A stretch of DNA of 64,000 nucleotides, taken from NCBI GenBank assembly GCA_030680175.1, contig JAUXWO010000051.1, positions 1 to 64,000 of the forward strand. Direction: 5' to 3'. Below the pieces are notes generated by a model. It had not been told where the DNA came from. It was given only the letters and a program-made list of their open reading frames with translations, and did not search any database. Below, in pieces: positions 46,175-55,565 of this stretch. A program made the translations under genes and the position numbers. Every line of letters begins with the position of its first letter. Within the stretch, counting starts at the first letter, position 1. Source of the DNA: Vicinamibacterales bacterium (GTDB taxonomy: Bacteria > Acidobacteriota > Vicinamibacteria > Vicinamibacterales > UBA2999).

Positions 46175-46914
46175 GGGTGTCGCAGCACGAAATACACGTG
46201 CTGCTGCCGGCGGGCGATCCGGCCGGGGTCGCGCTCGCCCGTCGCGCCGCGGACCTCGAGTACCTCGAACCCCGCGGCGCGCGCCTGCGCCACCGTGCGG
46301 GACGGCGGCGCGCTGAAGAGGTGCTGTGCCCCGCCGGGATCGTCGTACCGCCAGTACCACTCACGCAGGTACGGGTTGCCGCGCTGCCGCCACAGCCCGG
46401 CGAGCGCGTTGAGGTAGCCACGCGGATAGAAGTAGCCGCCGCTGAAGATGGCGCCGATCGCGTTGTGGCTGCTCAGGAGAAACACGCCGCCGGGACGCAG
46501 CACGCGGTACACCTCGGCGAAGCACCGCTCGCGCGCGGACACCGGATACAGGCAGTCGATGCCGTTGTAGCTGAAGAACGCAACGTCCACGCTGGCGTCG
46601 GGCACCTCGAGCGCGGTCGCATCCATGAGCCGCACATCGATGGCGGGATACAGACGCCTGGCTTCCGCCACGAGCGCCTGCGACAGGTCGATCCCGGTGA
46701 CGCGGTAACCGGCCTCGTGGAGGGCCACCGTCGTGCGTCCGGCGCCGCAGCCAAGATCCAGGACGGTCGAGGGCGGCGGCGGAAAGTACTCGTCGATGAT
46801 CGCCTGCTCCGCCGGGAACAGCCCCCGCAGGTTCGCGCCGTACGCCGCCACGCTCCACGGCGAGTCGTAGTTGGCGAGGTTGGCGGAGGTGACCGACGCG
46901 GGCTCCGTCGTCAT
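46171..46914 (-). CDS. class I SAM methyltransferase (Methyltransf_11-like)
   Basis: A 247-residue methyltransferase. Motif I is VLDLGCGAGRTTVALHEAG (about 51-69) with GIDLSQALVAEA at the acidic strand and EVYRVLRPGGVFLLSSHN as motif III. C-terminal aromatic-rich region (YLREWYWRYDDPGG) may form the substrate site. Overlaps by 4 bp with both the acyltransferase gene upstream and the deacetylase downstream. Substrate probably a sugar. Confidence 0.92.
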   Translation of the reverse strand: MTTEPASVTSANLANYDSPWSVAAYGANLRGLFPAEQAIIDEYFPPPPSTVLDLGCGAGRTTVALHEAGYRVTGIDLSQALVAEARRLYPAIDVRLMDATALEVPDASVDVAFFSYNGIDCLYPVSARERCFAEVYRVLRPGGVFLLSSHNAIGAIFSGGYFYPRGYLNALAGLWRQRGNPYLREWYWRYDDPGGAQHLFSAPPSRTVAQARAAGFEVLEVRGATGERDPGRIARRQQHVYFVLRHP

Positions 46915-47987
46915 GCGTGCCTCCCCAGCCGGTCGTGCAGGGCGAGCACCCGGCCGCGCGCCGAAGGGGCGTGCCAGCGGACGGCCATGAGCGGCGGCCA
47001 CGCGGGCTGCCACGCCTGCTTGTAGGCCTGCGCCCCCGTCTGGAAGTGCAACTCGCGCCACCCGTCGTCGATGAGCCGCGCGACGAGCAGGGCCAGCAGC
47101 AGCTTGCCCGGGGCAAGGGCGTCGTGCGCCGGGTCGTGCACCGGCAGCCACCAGTACACGCGGCCGGCGTCCGCAAGCCCCAGATGCCAGGCCACGGGTG
47201 CGTCTCCGACGCGAAGGACCGCGAAGTGCGCCCACCCGCCGGCCACGCCCTCACGCACCACACGCTGACAGAATGCGGCAAGCCCCGGACGCGTGTGCAG
47301 GCCCCAGCCGTGCTCGGCGCTCGCGGCCGACCACACGGGCCAGAAGGCCCCGTCGAACTCCGCCATCGCCTGCGTCGCCGTCGACGGATCGAACACCTGC
47401 AGCGCGACAGCGCCCTGTTCCTGCGCGCGGCGGATGCGCCGGCGCACATCGCCGCGGTGGTTGGCCGAACACCGCGCCAGCATCGCGTCGAGTGAGGGCA
47501 CGCCCTCGAGCGAGAGGACGGGGCACTCGTCGCCCGCGGGCTCCGCCCGCACGCGGCCGCTCATCGATGGTGGCACGAACCGGAACAGCGCCTGATCGAC
47601 ACCCACGGCAGCATCGCGCACGGCGTCCCAGAAGGCGTCCCAGTCGACGGCGTCTGCATCGCCGTCCACCAGCGGATCGTGAGCACCGAAGAGATCCTGC
47701 CCCGCGGGCTCGAGCACACGCCGCCCCGCCCATCGTCCCTGGTAGGGCACGACGGTGGCCGCGAGGTACACGCGAGCGCCCGCGGGAGCGGTGTAGCGGA
47801 TCATGACGGGCTCGTGCTGCTGGGTACGTGCCACCGTGTCGTACCAGGCCCGCAGCACGTCTGCGCGATGGAAGACGTGGGATCTCGGGGCACGTGCACG
47901 CGCCGCCTCCCACCCATCCCACCAGGCCGCGTCGGCCAGCACGGGCCAGCCGGTCCGCCACTCGAGCGAGGGTCGTTCACCGGACAC
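46911..47987 (-). CDS. FemAB/GNAT-like acyltransferase
   Basis: A 358-residue protein with a duplicated GNAT-like fold of the BioF2-like/FemAB type (Acetyltransf_6). The recognisable core is SANHRGDVRRRIRRAQEQGAVALQV followed by AHFAVLRVGDAPVAWHLGLADAGRVYWWLPVHDP and a C-terminal LHFQTGAQAYKQAW, the standard motif of this family. Such proteins in polysaccharide loci transfer acyl or aminoacyl groups to sugars. The GT gene upstream overlaps by 11 bp. Confidence 0.9.
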   Translation of the reverse strand: MSGERPSLEWRTGWPVLADAAWWDGWEAARARAPRSHVFHRADVLRAWYDTVARTQQHEPVMIRYTAPAGARVYLAATVVPYQGRWAGRRVLEPAGQDLFGAHDPLVDGDADAVDWDAFWDAVRDAAVGVDQALFRFVPPSMSGRVRAEPAGDECPVLSLEGVPSLDAMLARCSANHRGDVRRRIRRAQEQGAVALQVFDPSTATQAMAEFDGAFWPVWSAASAEHGWGLHTRPGLAAFCQRVVREGVAGGWAHFAVLRVGDAPVAWHLGLADAGRVYWWLPVHDPAHDALAPGKLLLALLVARLIDDGWRELHFQTGAQAYKQAWQPAWPPLMAVRWHAPSARGRVLALHDRLGRHA

Positions 47988-49317
47988 GTGTGTAGAGCTC
48001 CAGGTACTCGCGCGCGATCAGGTCAGTGGTCCGGGGCGCCGGCAGGGCCGCGCGCCAGCGATCGATCGACTCCGGCGGGTTGGACGCGGCATCGAGGAGG
48101 ACGCGCGCGAGAGCCCGCCAGTCGCCTGGGGGCACCAGGCGGCCGTTGACACCGTCGGTCACGATCTCCGTCAGCGCCGGCATCGCCGTGCCCACCACCG
48201 GGGTGCCGGCGGCGTGTGCCTCGAGCGCCACGGTCGGGCCGCCCTCCACGGCACGCGAGGGACACACGAGCAGGTCGAGCGACGACAACAACGCCGGCAC
48301 CTGCCCTGGCGAGACCGCGGGTTCGAAGGCGATGCGCGGGTCACCCGAGGCCAGCTGCCGGCACCGATCGAGTTCCGCGCGATCAGCGTCGGTGGAGGCC
48401 ACGACGATGGCGCGCAGCCGGATCGGGAGGTTCGCCGGCAGGCTCGCCACCGCCCGCACCGCATCGTCCAACCCCTTGATGGCCTCGGCCCGGCCCACGA
48501 ACCCGATCGTCACGGGCGTCTCCGTCGGCCGCGCGTCCGGCCCGGGCTTGCGCGTGGACGCTCCAGGCCGGGCGGCATCAATGCCCAGGCGGTTCACGAC
48601 GACGCGGTCGGCGGGCGCGCCGTTGGCGCGGAGCACGGCGGCCGCCCAGTCGCTGAGGACGACGACGGCGTCCGCGTGCGCGAAGAGCCGTCGCTGCCTG
48701 TCGATGTTGCCGTCGATGAGCGCGCGCATCGCGAGCGCCGTGCCGGCGCCCCCCGGCCACCGCCGCGCCGCGCGCGAGAGCGGCCCCGGGATCCGGGCCA
48801 GCGCGTCCGCGAGCGGCTCCGGAACGTGGCGCGCCTCGAGGGCACAGGCCGCGCACTTCACCGGCTCGGTCAGCCCGTCGCACAGCGCACGTCCGAGGCG
48901 CAGCATCGTGCCGCGTTCACAGACGAACCCGAGGCTCGCCGAGTGCGACGTCACGATCACGCGGGCGCCCGTCGCCTGCGCCGCCTCGATCTCCGCCAGG
49001 CCAAGTCCGGTGACGAACGTGTGCACGTGCACGATGTCCGGCGTCAGCGCCTCGAGCCAGCGATGGAAGCGCTCCGCCCCCCGCACGGGTGTGCGGCCTC
49101 GGGCCTCGTCGCGCGTCGCACGCGACGGGATCGGGTAGCGATAGACCGGCACGCCCGCGTACTCGTACCGTCGCTCACCGGCCTGCGCCGCATCGGGGGC
49201 CGCGACGTGCACGTCGTGGCCGGCGCGCTGCAGCCAGGCCGCCAGTGCCGCCACGTACAACTCCGTGCCCCCGAGCGAATCCGGGAGGTACCAGCCAACC
49301 GCCTGCACGATACGCAC
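47977..49317 (-). CDS. glycosyltransferase family 4
   Basis: A 446-residue GT-B enzyme with a GTG start. Acceptor domain: VQAVGWYLPDSLGGTELYVAAL. A CAAC-like cysteine set near 168-173 (VKCAACALEARH) is unusual and resembles a metal- or acceptor-binding loop. Donor domain: VTIGFVGRAEAIKGLDDAVRAV and EX7E PSRAVEGGPTVALEAHAAGTPVVG. It lies 5 bp downstream of the GT2 gene. Confidence 0.92.
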   Translation of the reverse strand: MRIVQAVGWYLPDSLGGTELYVAALAAWLQRAGHDVHVAAPDAAQAGERRYEYAGVPVYRYPIPSRATRDEARGRTPVRGAERFHRWLEALTPDIVHVHTFVTGLGLAEIEAAQATGARVIVTSHSASLGFVCERGTMLRLGRALCDGLTEPVKCAACALEARHVPEPLADALARIPGPLSRAARRWPGGAGTALAMRALIDGNIDRQRRLFAHADAVVVLSDWAAAVLRANGAPADRVVVNRLGIDAARPGASTRKPGPDARPTETPVTIGFVGRAEAIKGLDDAVRAVASLPANLPIRLRAIVVASTDADRAELDRCRQLASGDPRIAFEPAVSPGQVPALLSSLDLLVCPSRAVEGGPTVALEAHAAGTPVVGTAMPALTEIVTDGVNGRLVPPGDWRALARVLLDAASNPPESIDRWRAALPAPRTTDLIAREYLELYTRVR

Positions 49318-49322
49318 GCGGA

Positions 49323-50285
49323 CTACGGCTCTCGCGGCGGGAGCCGCACCCATGCGGGCGACGGCGGATCGCCGTTCGCATCGAGCGGCACGCCCGCCAT
49401 CTCGTGACGGCGCGGCCGGCGCACGTACCGCGCCAGATCCACCAGGCTCATCTGCGACTGGCGCAGGCGGTACACGGCCAGGCCGAGGCGGCCCGCACGG
49501 ACGTCACGCCAGGTGTGCTTCGCCACGCCCCACGCATGGTTCCGACGGGCCTGTTCGAGGTCGTCGCCATCGAGCGGACACTCGGCGCTCGCGAGCGCGT
49601 CCCAGACGCGCCCGGGCAGCCGCGCATACTCGCGTGCCGCCCTCGGCGAGAGAAACTCCTGGCCGGCATGCGTGCGGTACCAGAACAGATCGGCCGGAAG
49701 CAGCAGCACGGAGTGGCGGGCGCACGCGCGCAGCCAGAACAGGTGATCCGCGTGCACACCGTCTTCGTCGAACCCGCCGAGTGCGCGGAACACATCCGCC
49801 CGGAACAACCCGCAGGCGGGGCCGCACATGAACAGGCCGAACCCGAGGTACTCCCGCTCGTAGCATTGCCGCGGGCTGAGCAGCATGGGCATCGGCCCGC
49901 CGGGCCAGGCCCAGGCCGTCGACAGGGCAAACCCCGCACGGGGCTCGGCCTCGAGGTGCGACACCATCTGCTCGAGGCAGTGCGGGTACATCAGATCGTC
50001 GGAGTCGTGGTACTTCAGATAGCGCCCGCGTGCCAGCGTGGCCGCGCGGTTGCGATTGCCGAACTGGCCGAGGTTGCGCTCGTTGACGACGACACGCACG
50101 CGCGGGTCGCGCGCCTCGTAGGCACGCGCGATGGCGAGCGTGCCGTCGGTGGACTGGTTGTCGGTGATGACGAGTTCGAAGTCCGCGAAGCGCTGCGCCA
50201 GCACGCTTTCGATCGACGCGGCGATGTAGCGCTCCCGGTTGTACGCCGTCATGAGCACGCTGACGACCGGCGCGGGCCCCGTCAC
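49323..50285 (-). CDS. glycosyltransferase family 2
   Basis: A 320-residue GT-A type inverting glycosyltransferase. The opening PVVSVLMTAYNRERYIAASIESVL and the DXD motif in LKYHDSDDLMYPHCLEQMV (about 83-101) are diagnostic; the C-terminal half holds GGFDEDGVHADHLFWLRACA. It is the only GT2 in the window. The GTG start overlaps the epimerase stop by 4 bp (GTGA), consistent with translational coupling. Confidence 0.93.
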   Translation of the reverse strand: MTGPAPVVSVLMTAYNRERYIAASIESVLAQRFADFELVITDNQSTDGTLAIARAYEARDPRVRVVVNERNLGQFGNRNRAATLARGRYLKYHDSDDLMYPHCLEQMVSHLEAEPRAGFALSTAWAWPGGPMPMLLSPRQCYEREYLGFGLFMCGPACGLFRADVFRALGGFDEDGVHADHLFWLRACARHSVLLLPADLFWYRTHAGQEFLSPRAAREYARLPGRVWDALASAECPLDGDDLEQARRNHAWGVAKHTWRDVRAGRLGLAVYRLRQSQMSLVDLARYVRRPRRHEMAGVPLDANGDPPSPAWVRLPPREP

Positions 50286-51223
50286 GCGCGCGCTCCCGCG
50301 AGATGGGCACGCGTCCAGGCCGCCGTGCGGCGCAGCCCGTCCTCGAACGACACGCGCGCGCCAAAGCCCAGGTCGCGCGCCGCGGCCGACACGTCCGGCA
50401 CCATCTCCCAGATCTCGTCGTCGCGGTACGGCCGCGCGCCGAACGCCAGCCGGCCCGGCCCGTCGACGATCGCGGCGACCTGCTCGAGCGCGTCGCGCAA
50501 GGTGATCGCGACGCCGCTGCCGATGTTGTAGATCGCACCGGGCGCGAGGCCCTCGCGCGTCGCGGCGAGCACGAGCGCCTCGACGTGGTCGGTCACGTAG
50601 GAGAAGTCGCGCCGCTGCTGTCCGCCGGTCACTGCCACCTCGTCGCCCCGTAGCAGGCCAGCGATCGTCGACGGGATGACCCGCGACGGATGATCCGCGG
50701 GACCGTAGGGGCCGTACGGCCGCAGGATCACCGCGGGCCGGCCCTCCGCGCATGCGCCCTCGACGACAAGGCGCACGGCCGCATGCTTGGCCGCCGCATA
50801 GGGCGACGCCGGGTGGCAGGACCTCGTCTCCACGGCCGGCCCGGCGACCTCGCCGTACTCGGCGCACGTCCCCGTCATCACGAAGCGCGTGGCGGGCGGG
50901 AGCGCCTCCCACACGGTGCGCGTGCCATCCACGTTCACCGCGGTGAGGAGTGCCGTGTCGCGCTGGTCGGCGCTGGCGCCGTAGGCCGCCAGGTGAAACA
51001 CCACCGTGGGCTCGGCTGCATGCACGACGGCCGCGACCTCCTCCGGGCGCCGCAGATCGGCGCGATGCCACCTGACGGGACCCGGCGCCGCCGTGTGTGG
51101 GCGGGTGGACATCGCATGCACCTCGGCTCCGCGGTCGAGGAGCGTGGGGAGCAGGTGACCGCCGATGAACCCGGTCGCGCCGGTCACAAGGACGCGCTGC
51201 CCGGCCAGGCGCGACGTGGTCAT
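50282..51223 (-). CDS. NAD-dependent sugar epimerase/reductase
   Basis: A 313-residue extended SDR. The cofactor loop is VLVTGATGFIGGHL (about 11-24), the active-site Tyr/Lys pair is YAAAK near 144-148, preceded by the TGTCAEYG Ser/Thr substitute. It is downstream of the RfbG/RmlC-like genes, so it probably reduces or epimerises the CDP-6-deoxy-4-ketohexose produced there. Starts with ATGA overlap on the cupin gene. Confidence 0.93.
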   Translation of the reverse strand: MTTSRLAGQRVLVTGATGFIGGHLLPTLLDRGAEVHAMSTRPHTAAPGPVRWHRADLRRPEEVAAVVHAAEPTVVFHLAAYGASADQRDTALLTAVNVDGTRTVWEALPPATRFVMTGTCAEYGEVAGPAVETRSCHPASPYAAAKHAAVRLVVEGACAEGRPAVILRPYGPYGPADHPSRVIPSTIAGLLRGDEVAVTGGQQRRDFSYVTDHVEALVLAATREGLAPGAIYNIGSGVAITLRDALEQVAAIVDGPGRLAFGARPYRDDEIWEMVPDVSAAARDLGFGARVSFEDGLRRTAAWTRAHLAGARA

Positions 51224-51681
51224 GGGCACAGCCACCGGTAAGGCTCCTTCAGTGCCTCCGCCTCCTGACGATCGACTTCGTCCGGATGGTGCGGGTCGGT
51301 GGCGCAGTTGGCGACCAGCGCGAGACCGGGGCCCAGGCCGCGCCACCCCGTCCAGAGGCCGGGCGGAATCGTCACCAGCGCGTAGTCGGTCTCGCCGGTC
51401 TCGATCACCTGAATGACCCCCGCCGTTGGGGAGCCGTCGCGGTCGTCCACGAGCACGATCCGGATGCGCCCGACGGGCACGGCGAGGTTGGACGTGGTGC
51501 GGCGATGACGCCGCCACGCCTTCACGGCGCCCTCGTGCACGCCGCTGAAGTACACCTCGCCGAAGCGCTCGAACGCCGGGTCGTCGGCGCGCAGCATGCG
51601 GCAGACCACGCCGCGCGCATCGGCGATGCGCGCCAGCGGCCGTACGGTCACGCCGTCGATGGCGCCGGTCGCGGTCCTCAT
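51220..51681 (-). CDS. RmlC-like cupin (sugar 3,5-epimerase-like)
   Basis: A 153-residue cupin of the dTDP-4-dehydrorhamnose 3,5-epimerase-like family, shorter than full RmlC (about 180). The motif FGEVYFSGVHEGAVKAWRRHRRTTSNLAVPVGRI has the conserved His of the jelly roll. Later DYALVTIPPGLWTGWRGLGPGLALVANCATDP matches the RmlC fold end. Located between CDP-glucose dehydratase and the epimerase, it may epimerise the 4-keto sugar at C3 and/or C5. Confidence 0.88.
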   Translation of the reverse strand: MRTATGAIDGVTVRPLARIADARGVVCRMLRADDPAFERFGEVYFSGVHEGAVKAWRRHRRTTSNLAVPVGRIRIVLVDDRDGSPTAGVIQVIETGETDYALVTIPPGLWTGWRGLGPGLALVANCATDPHHPDEVDRQEAEALKEPYRWLCP

Positions 51682-52751
51682 CCGGCCGACTCGTAGTCGT
51701 GAATCTGCGCCAGGCACATCGCCCGCATCTCCTCGCCGGCGGCCCACGCCCGGTACCACTCCACGGTGCGCGACACGGCCTCGTCGAACGCCCAGCGCGG
51801 ACGCCAGCCGAGGCCGGCCGCGGCCTTGGCGATGTCCAGCCGCAGCAGCCCCGCTTCGTGCGGGGCACCGTGGACGGCGCCGTCGATCATCGCGCCCGCA
51901 CCCCACCGGGTGATCAGCGCCTCGACCAGCTCCCCGACGGTGCGCGTGTTCTCCACCGCCGGCCCGAAGTTCCAGGCATCGGCGGCCGCGGCATGGACCG
52001 CCGGCGCGGGGTCGAGCAGCTGCGCCCCGAGGAGCAGGTATCCCGACAGCGGCTCGAGCACGTGCTGCCACGGGCGCACGGCCCGCGGGTGGCGCACGGT
52101 GACGGGCCGCCCGGCCATCAGGGCGGTGATCGCATCCGGGACGATCCGATCGACCGCCCAATCCCCGCCGCCGATCACGTTGCCGGCGCGCGCGCTCGAC
52201 GCGCGCACGCGGCCGTCGAAGAAGCTGCGGCGGTAGCTGCTGATGATCACCTCCGCCGCGGCCTTACTGCCGCTGTACACGTCGCGTCCGCCGAGCTGAT
52301 CGTCCTCGGTGTAGCCGCGCTCCCACTCCTGGTTCTCGTAGCACTTGTCGCTCGTGACGAGCACGAGGACCACGGGCGCCGGCGACCGCCGCGCGAGTTC
52401 CAGCACGTGCGTCGTCCCGAGCGTGTTGGTCGTGACCGTGGTCAGCGGGTCGCGGTAGCTCTCGCGCACGATGGCCTGCGCGGCCAGGTGGAACACGACC
52501 TCGGGACGGGCCGCGTCCCAGGTGCGACGGAGCGACTCGAGATCACGGATGTCGCCCTCGACATGCCGGAGGCCCTCGGCCACGCGCGCGGCCTCGAAGA
52601 GCGTGTGCCCCTCGACGGCGGGCAGGCTGTATCCCGTCACCTCCGCGCCGAGCGCCTGCAGCCAGACCGCCAGCCACCCGCCCTTGAAGCCGGTGTGCCC
52701 GGTCAGCAGCACGCGGCGCCCCGCGTACGCGTGCGCCCAGGGCGGCGTCAC
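51678..52751 (-). CDS. rfbG: CDP-glucose 4,6-dehydratase
   Basis: A 357-residue extended SDR that makes CDP-4-dehydro-6-deoxyglucose. The hallmark TGHTGFKGGWLAVWL (from residue 17) distinguishes it from dTDP-glucose dehydratases, and the catalytic set is SDKCYENQEW with YSGSKAAAE. The preceding gene makes CDP-glucose, forming the standard RfbF-RfbG pair. The GTG at 52751 overlaps the RfbF stop by 4 bp. Confidence 0.95.
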   Translation of the reverse strand: MTPPWAHAYAGRRVLLTGHTGFKGGWLAVWLQALGAEVTGYSLPAVEGHTLFEAARVAEGLRHVEGDIRDLESLRRTWDAARPEVVFHLAAQAIVRESYRDPLTTVTTNTLGTTHVLELARRSPAPVVLVLVTSDKCYENQEWERGYTEDDQLGGRDVYSGSKAAAEVIISSYRRSFFDGRVRASSARAGNVIGGGDWAVDRIVPDAITALMAGRPVTVRHPRAVRPWQHVLEPLSGYLLLGAQLLDPAPAVHAAAADAWNFGPAVENTRTVGELVEALITRWGAGAMIDGAVHGAPHEAGLLRLDIAKAAAGLGWRPRWAFDEAVSRTVEWYRAWAAGEEMRAMCLAQIHDYESAG

Positions 52752-53542
52752 CGCGGCCCCCACACGGCCCACGGCGCGCGCCCGCCGGCCCAGAGCGACT
52801 GCAGCTGCTGATAGTCGCGCGGCGTGTCGACGCAGAACCAGAAGCCCTCGTGCGGATACGCGACCAGCTCGCCGTCGCGCGCCAGCTGCTGCAACGGCTC
52901 GCGCTCGAGCATCAGGCCGGGATCGTCCGGCAGCCGGTCGAGCACGCGCCGCGAGAACACGAAGAAGCCGCCGCTGATCCAGCCGGCCGACACCTGTGGC
53001 TTCTCGTTGAAGTGCTGCACACGGCCCTCGGGCGTGAGTGTCAGCTCGCCGAACCGGCCGGGCGGATGCACCGCCGTCACCGTGGCGAGCCGGCCGTGCG
53101 CGCGGTGGAAGGCCACCACCCGACGGAAGTCGAGGTCGGTCACGCCGTCGCCGTAGGTCACGCCGAACAGATCATCGTCCGGGTCGAGGTGCGCCGCCCC
53201 GCGCCGTACGCGCGCGCCCGTCATCGCGTCGTCGCCCGTCTCGGCCATCGTGATGCGCCACCCCTGCTCCTCCACCGCGCCGGCCACCGCCGGCGCCGCC
53301 GACGCGCCGAGCTCGAGCGTCACGTCGTGCAGCATCACCGGCAGGTTCAGGAAGTACTGCTTGATGACGTCGGACCGGAAACCGAGGCACAGGATGAAGT
53401 CGCGCAGCTCGTGATGCGCCAGGCCGCGCATGATGTGCCACAGGATGGGCCGGCCGCCAATCGGCACCATCGGCTTCGGCAGCTCACCGCCGGCGCCGCC
53501 GAGCCGTGTGCCCTGGCCGCCGCAGAGGATCAGCATCTTCAT
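52748..53542 (-). CDS. rfbF: glucose-1-phosphate cytidylyltransferase
   Basis: A 264-residue nucleotidyltransferase, MLILCGGQGTRLGGAGGELPKPMVPIGGRP at the start, with YGDGVTDLDF near 130 and FNEKPQ and GFFVF motifs, as in RfbF (about 257 residues). It converts glucose-1-phosphate and CTP to CDP-glucose, the substrate of the adjacent dehydratase. The longer reading frame is ignored since this ATG overlaps the upstream GT stop by ATGA. Confidence 0.95.
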   Translation of the reverse strand: MKMLILCGGQGTRLGGAGGELPKPMVPIGGRPILWHIMRGLAHHELRDFILCLGFRSDVIKQYFLNLPVMLHDVTLELGASAAPAVAGAVEEQGWRITMAETGDDAMTGARVRRGAAHLDPDDDLFGVTYGDGVTDLDFRRVVAFHRAHGRLATVTAVHPPGRFGELTLTPEGRVQHFNEKPQVSAGWISGGFFVFSRRVLDRLPDDPGLMLEREPLQQLARDGELVAYPHEGFWFCVDTPRDYQQLQSLWAGGRAPWAVWGPR

Positions 53543-54729
53543 ACGGGTTTCCCCTGACACGTGCGCACCATCGTCCGGATGGCGCGCACGACGAGATTCG
53601 GAATCCACGGCTGGTCCAGCCGGCTGCCGTACGGCAGCGGCAGACGCGCCGGGCCCGGCCGGCGGCGCGTCTGCCACCCGGCATACAGCGCCTCGTAGCC
53701 GGCCGTCCGTTCGCGCGCCTCGAAGCGCGCCTCGACCGCGGCCCGCGCGGCCCCGCTCATCGTGTCGAGCCGCGCGCGATCGCCGGCGAGCGCGCCGATG
53801 GCCGCGGCGAACCCCGCCACGTCCCCCACCGCCGGCCGGAGGCCCGTCACGCCCTCGTCCACCACCTCGGGCACGCCGCTCGGAATGTCGCTCACCACGG
53901 GCACGAGCCCTGCCGCCATCGCCTCGACAAGACCGACCGGAAACCCCTCGGCGCGCGTGGGCAGCACGAACACGTCGAAGTCCGCCAGACGATCGAGCAG
54001 CGCCTGATTCGGCAGGACGCCAGCCCAGTCCACGCGTGTGGACGCCCAGCGCCGGCGCAGCTCGTCTTCGTCGGGGCCGCCGCCGATGATCGTCCAGCGC
54101 ACGTCCACGCCGGCGGCGGCCAGCGCCGCGTCGATGCCCGGCAGGTCGAACACGCCCTTCTGTCCGTGCTCGAGCCGGCCCGCGAAGACGAGCCGCAGCG
54201 GGCCGGGCGCCGCGGTGCGCGTCCGGGACGGCAGGGGGATCCCGTACGGCAGGTGCACCACATCGTCCGCCCGGTGCGGCAGGCGGCAGCGCAGCGTGTC
54301 GTACATCACGCGGCTGTAGGCGACGAAGACGTCGATGACCGCCTGGTGGCGCTCCGCGAGGTCGTAGTAGTAGTCGTGATCGCCATGGAGGATCTGCACG
54401 ACCATACGGCCGGGATCGTGGCGATGCAGCATGGCGAGCTCGATCAGATCGTTAGTGACCAGAACCCCGCCACCGGGCGGCAGCGCGCGGTGCACCCGGT
54501 CTACGACGGTGTAGATGTTCTCGACCGGCAATGCGTACCGGACGGTCTGCTGCGTGTCGGCCGCCATCCGTTGCCCCCACCTGGTGTCGGTGCTGAGGCG
54601 GTTGTCGGTGAGGATCACGTGATGCGGCATCGGCCCGGACCGGTGCGCGACGAGCGATGCCACGATGTTGAGCATGCCGCCCATCTTGTCGGGGACGACG
54701 TACACGACGTTGGGCGCCGCGCTGGTCAT
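53539..54729 (-). CDS. glycosyltransferase family 4
   Basis: A 396-residue GT-B enzyme. The N-terminal domain begins NVVYVVPDKMGGMLNIVASL; the donor domain has PLRLVFAGRLEHGQKGVFDLPGI, and EX7E TRAEGFPVGLVEAMAAGLVPVV. Both flanks show 4-bp ATGA overlaps. It is placed just upstream of the CDP-sugar genes, so it may use a CDP-sugar donor; that is inference. Confidence 0.93.
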   Translation of the reverse strand: MTSAAPNVVYVVPDKMGGMLNIVASLVAHRSGPMPHHVILTDNRLSTDTRWGQRMAADTQQTVRYALPVENIYTVVDRVHRALPPGGGVLVTNDLIELAMLHRHDPGRMVVQILHGDHDYYYDLAERHQAVIDVFVAYSRVMYDTLRCRLPHRADDVVHLPYGIPLPSRTRTAAPGPLRLVFAGRLEHGQKGVFDLPGIDAALAAAGVDVRWTIIGGGPDEDELRRRWASTRVDWAGVLPNQALLDRLADFDVFVLPTRAEGFPVGLVEAMAAGLVPVVSDIPSGVPEVVDEGVTGLRPAVGDVAGFAAAIGALAGDRARLDTMSGAARAAVEARFEARERTAGYEALYAGWQTRRRPGPARLPLPYGSRLDQPWIPNLVVRAIRTMVRTCQGKPV

Positions 54730-55565
54730 GCGGCCCGCCACGCGCGTACGAGGACGATCCAGGACGGCACGGCGTGACGAAACGGCCCACGCCGGGTCCC
54801 CTCGGGGCGCCAGCCCGCGACGGCGAAGTCGTCGAGGGCGTAGGTGAAGCCGGCGCGCTCGAGCACGGTCAGGCACCGGGGAAGCAGGCGCGTCGCCGGG
54901 TCGAAGTCGTGCACCTCGACGTGCAGCGCCCCGACATGGTCGAGCACGCCCTCCAGGTCCTCGAGCAGCGCCCACTCGGCGCCCTCGACGTCGAGCTTCA
55001 GGAGATCGATGGACTCCCGGGCCACGAGGTCACGCAGGCGCACGGCGGGCACCGTGATGGACGAGCCCGGGGTGTCGGCGGCCACGCCGTCAATCGCCCC
55101 CGAGTCGGAGCCCTCCTGCCGGAAGGTCACCTCGCCGGCCTCGCGCCAGACCGCCGCCGCGACCACCTCGACATCGGCCGCGCCGTTGCGCGCCAGGTTC
55201 CGCGCGCAGATCGCCGCGATCGCCGGGTCGGCCTCGAACGCCGTGACCCGCGCGCGCGGATACGCGCGCTTCACCGCCAGCGTCGCCAGGCCGACGTTGG
55301 CGCCGCAATCGAGGACGCGCGGGGCGTCGGTCGCGGCGGTGAAGGCGAGCGTCTCGCGGACGAAGAGGTCATGCCACTGCGGCGCCAGACTGAGCGCGTC
55401 GGGGTACTCGATGTCGAGACCGCAAAGCGACAGACTACCGGGTGTGTAGCGCGGTGCCCGCTCGCCCGCCGCGATAATCTGCCGCCAGGCCGCCTCGGCG
55501 GGTGTCGGGCGCAGGCGCCGCTTCGCGCGGGAGGCCAGCGACCGCACCAGGCGCCACGCGCTCAT
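54726..55565 (-). CDS. FkbM-family methyltransferase
   Basis: A 279-residue methyltransferase. RVLDCGANVGLATLAVKRAY is motif I (about 83-102), TAFEADPAIAAIC carries the acidic residue, and SIDLLKLDVEGAEWALLEDL is the FkbM signature. It is a second FkbM in the locus and is not closely similar to the first. Probably methylates a hydroxyl on a sugar residue. Confidence 0.93.
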   Translation of the reverse strand: MSAWRLVRSLASRAKRRLRPTPAEAAWRQIIAAGERAPRYTPGSLSLCGLDIEYPDALSLAPQWHDLFVRETLAFTAATDAPRVLDCGANVGLATLAVKRAYPRARVTAFEADPAIAAICARNLARNGAADVEVVAAAVWREAGEVTFRQEGSDSGAIDGVAADTPGSSITVPAVRLRDLVARESIDLLKLDVEGAEWALLEDLEGVLDHVGALHVEVHDFDPATRLLPRCLTVLERAGFTYALDDFAVAGWRPEGTRRGPFRHAVPSWIVLVRAWRAA

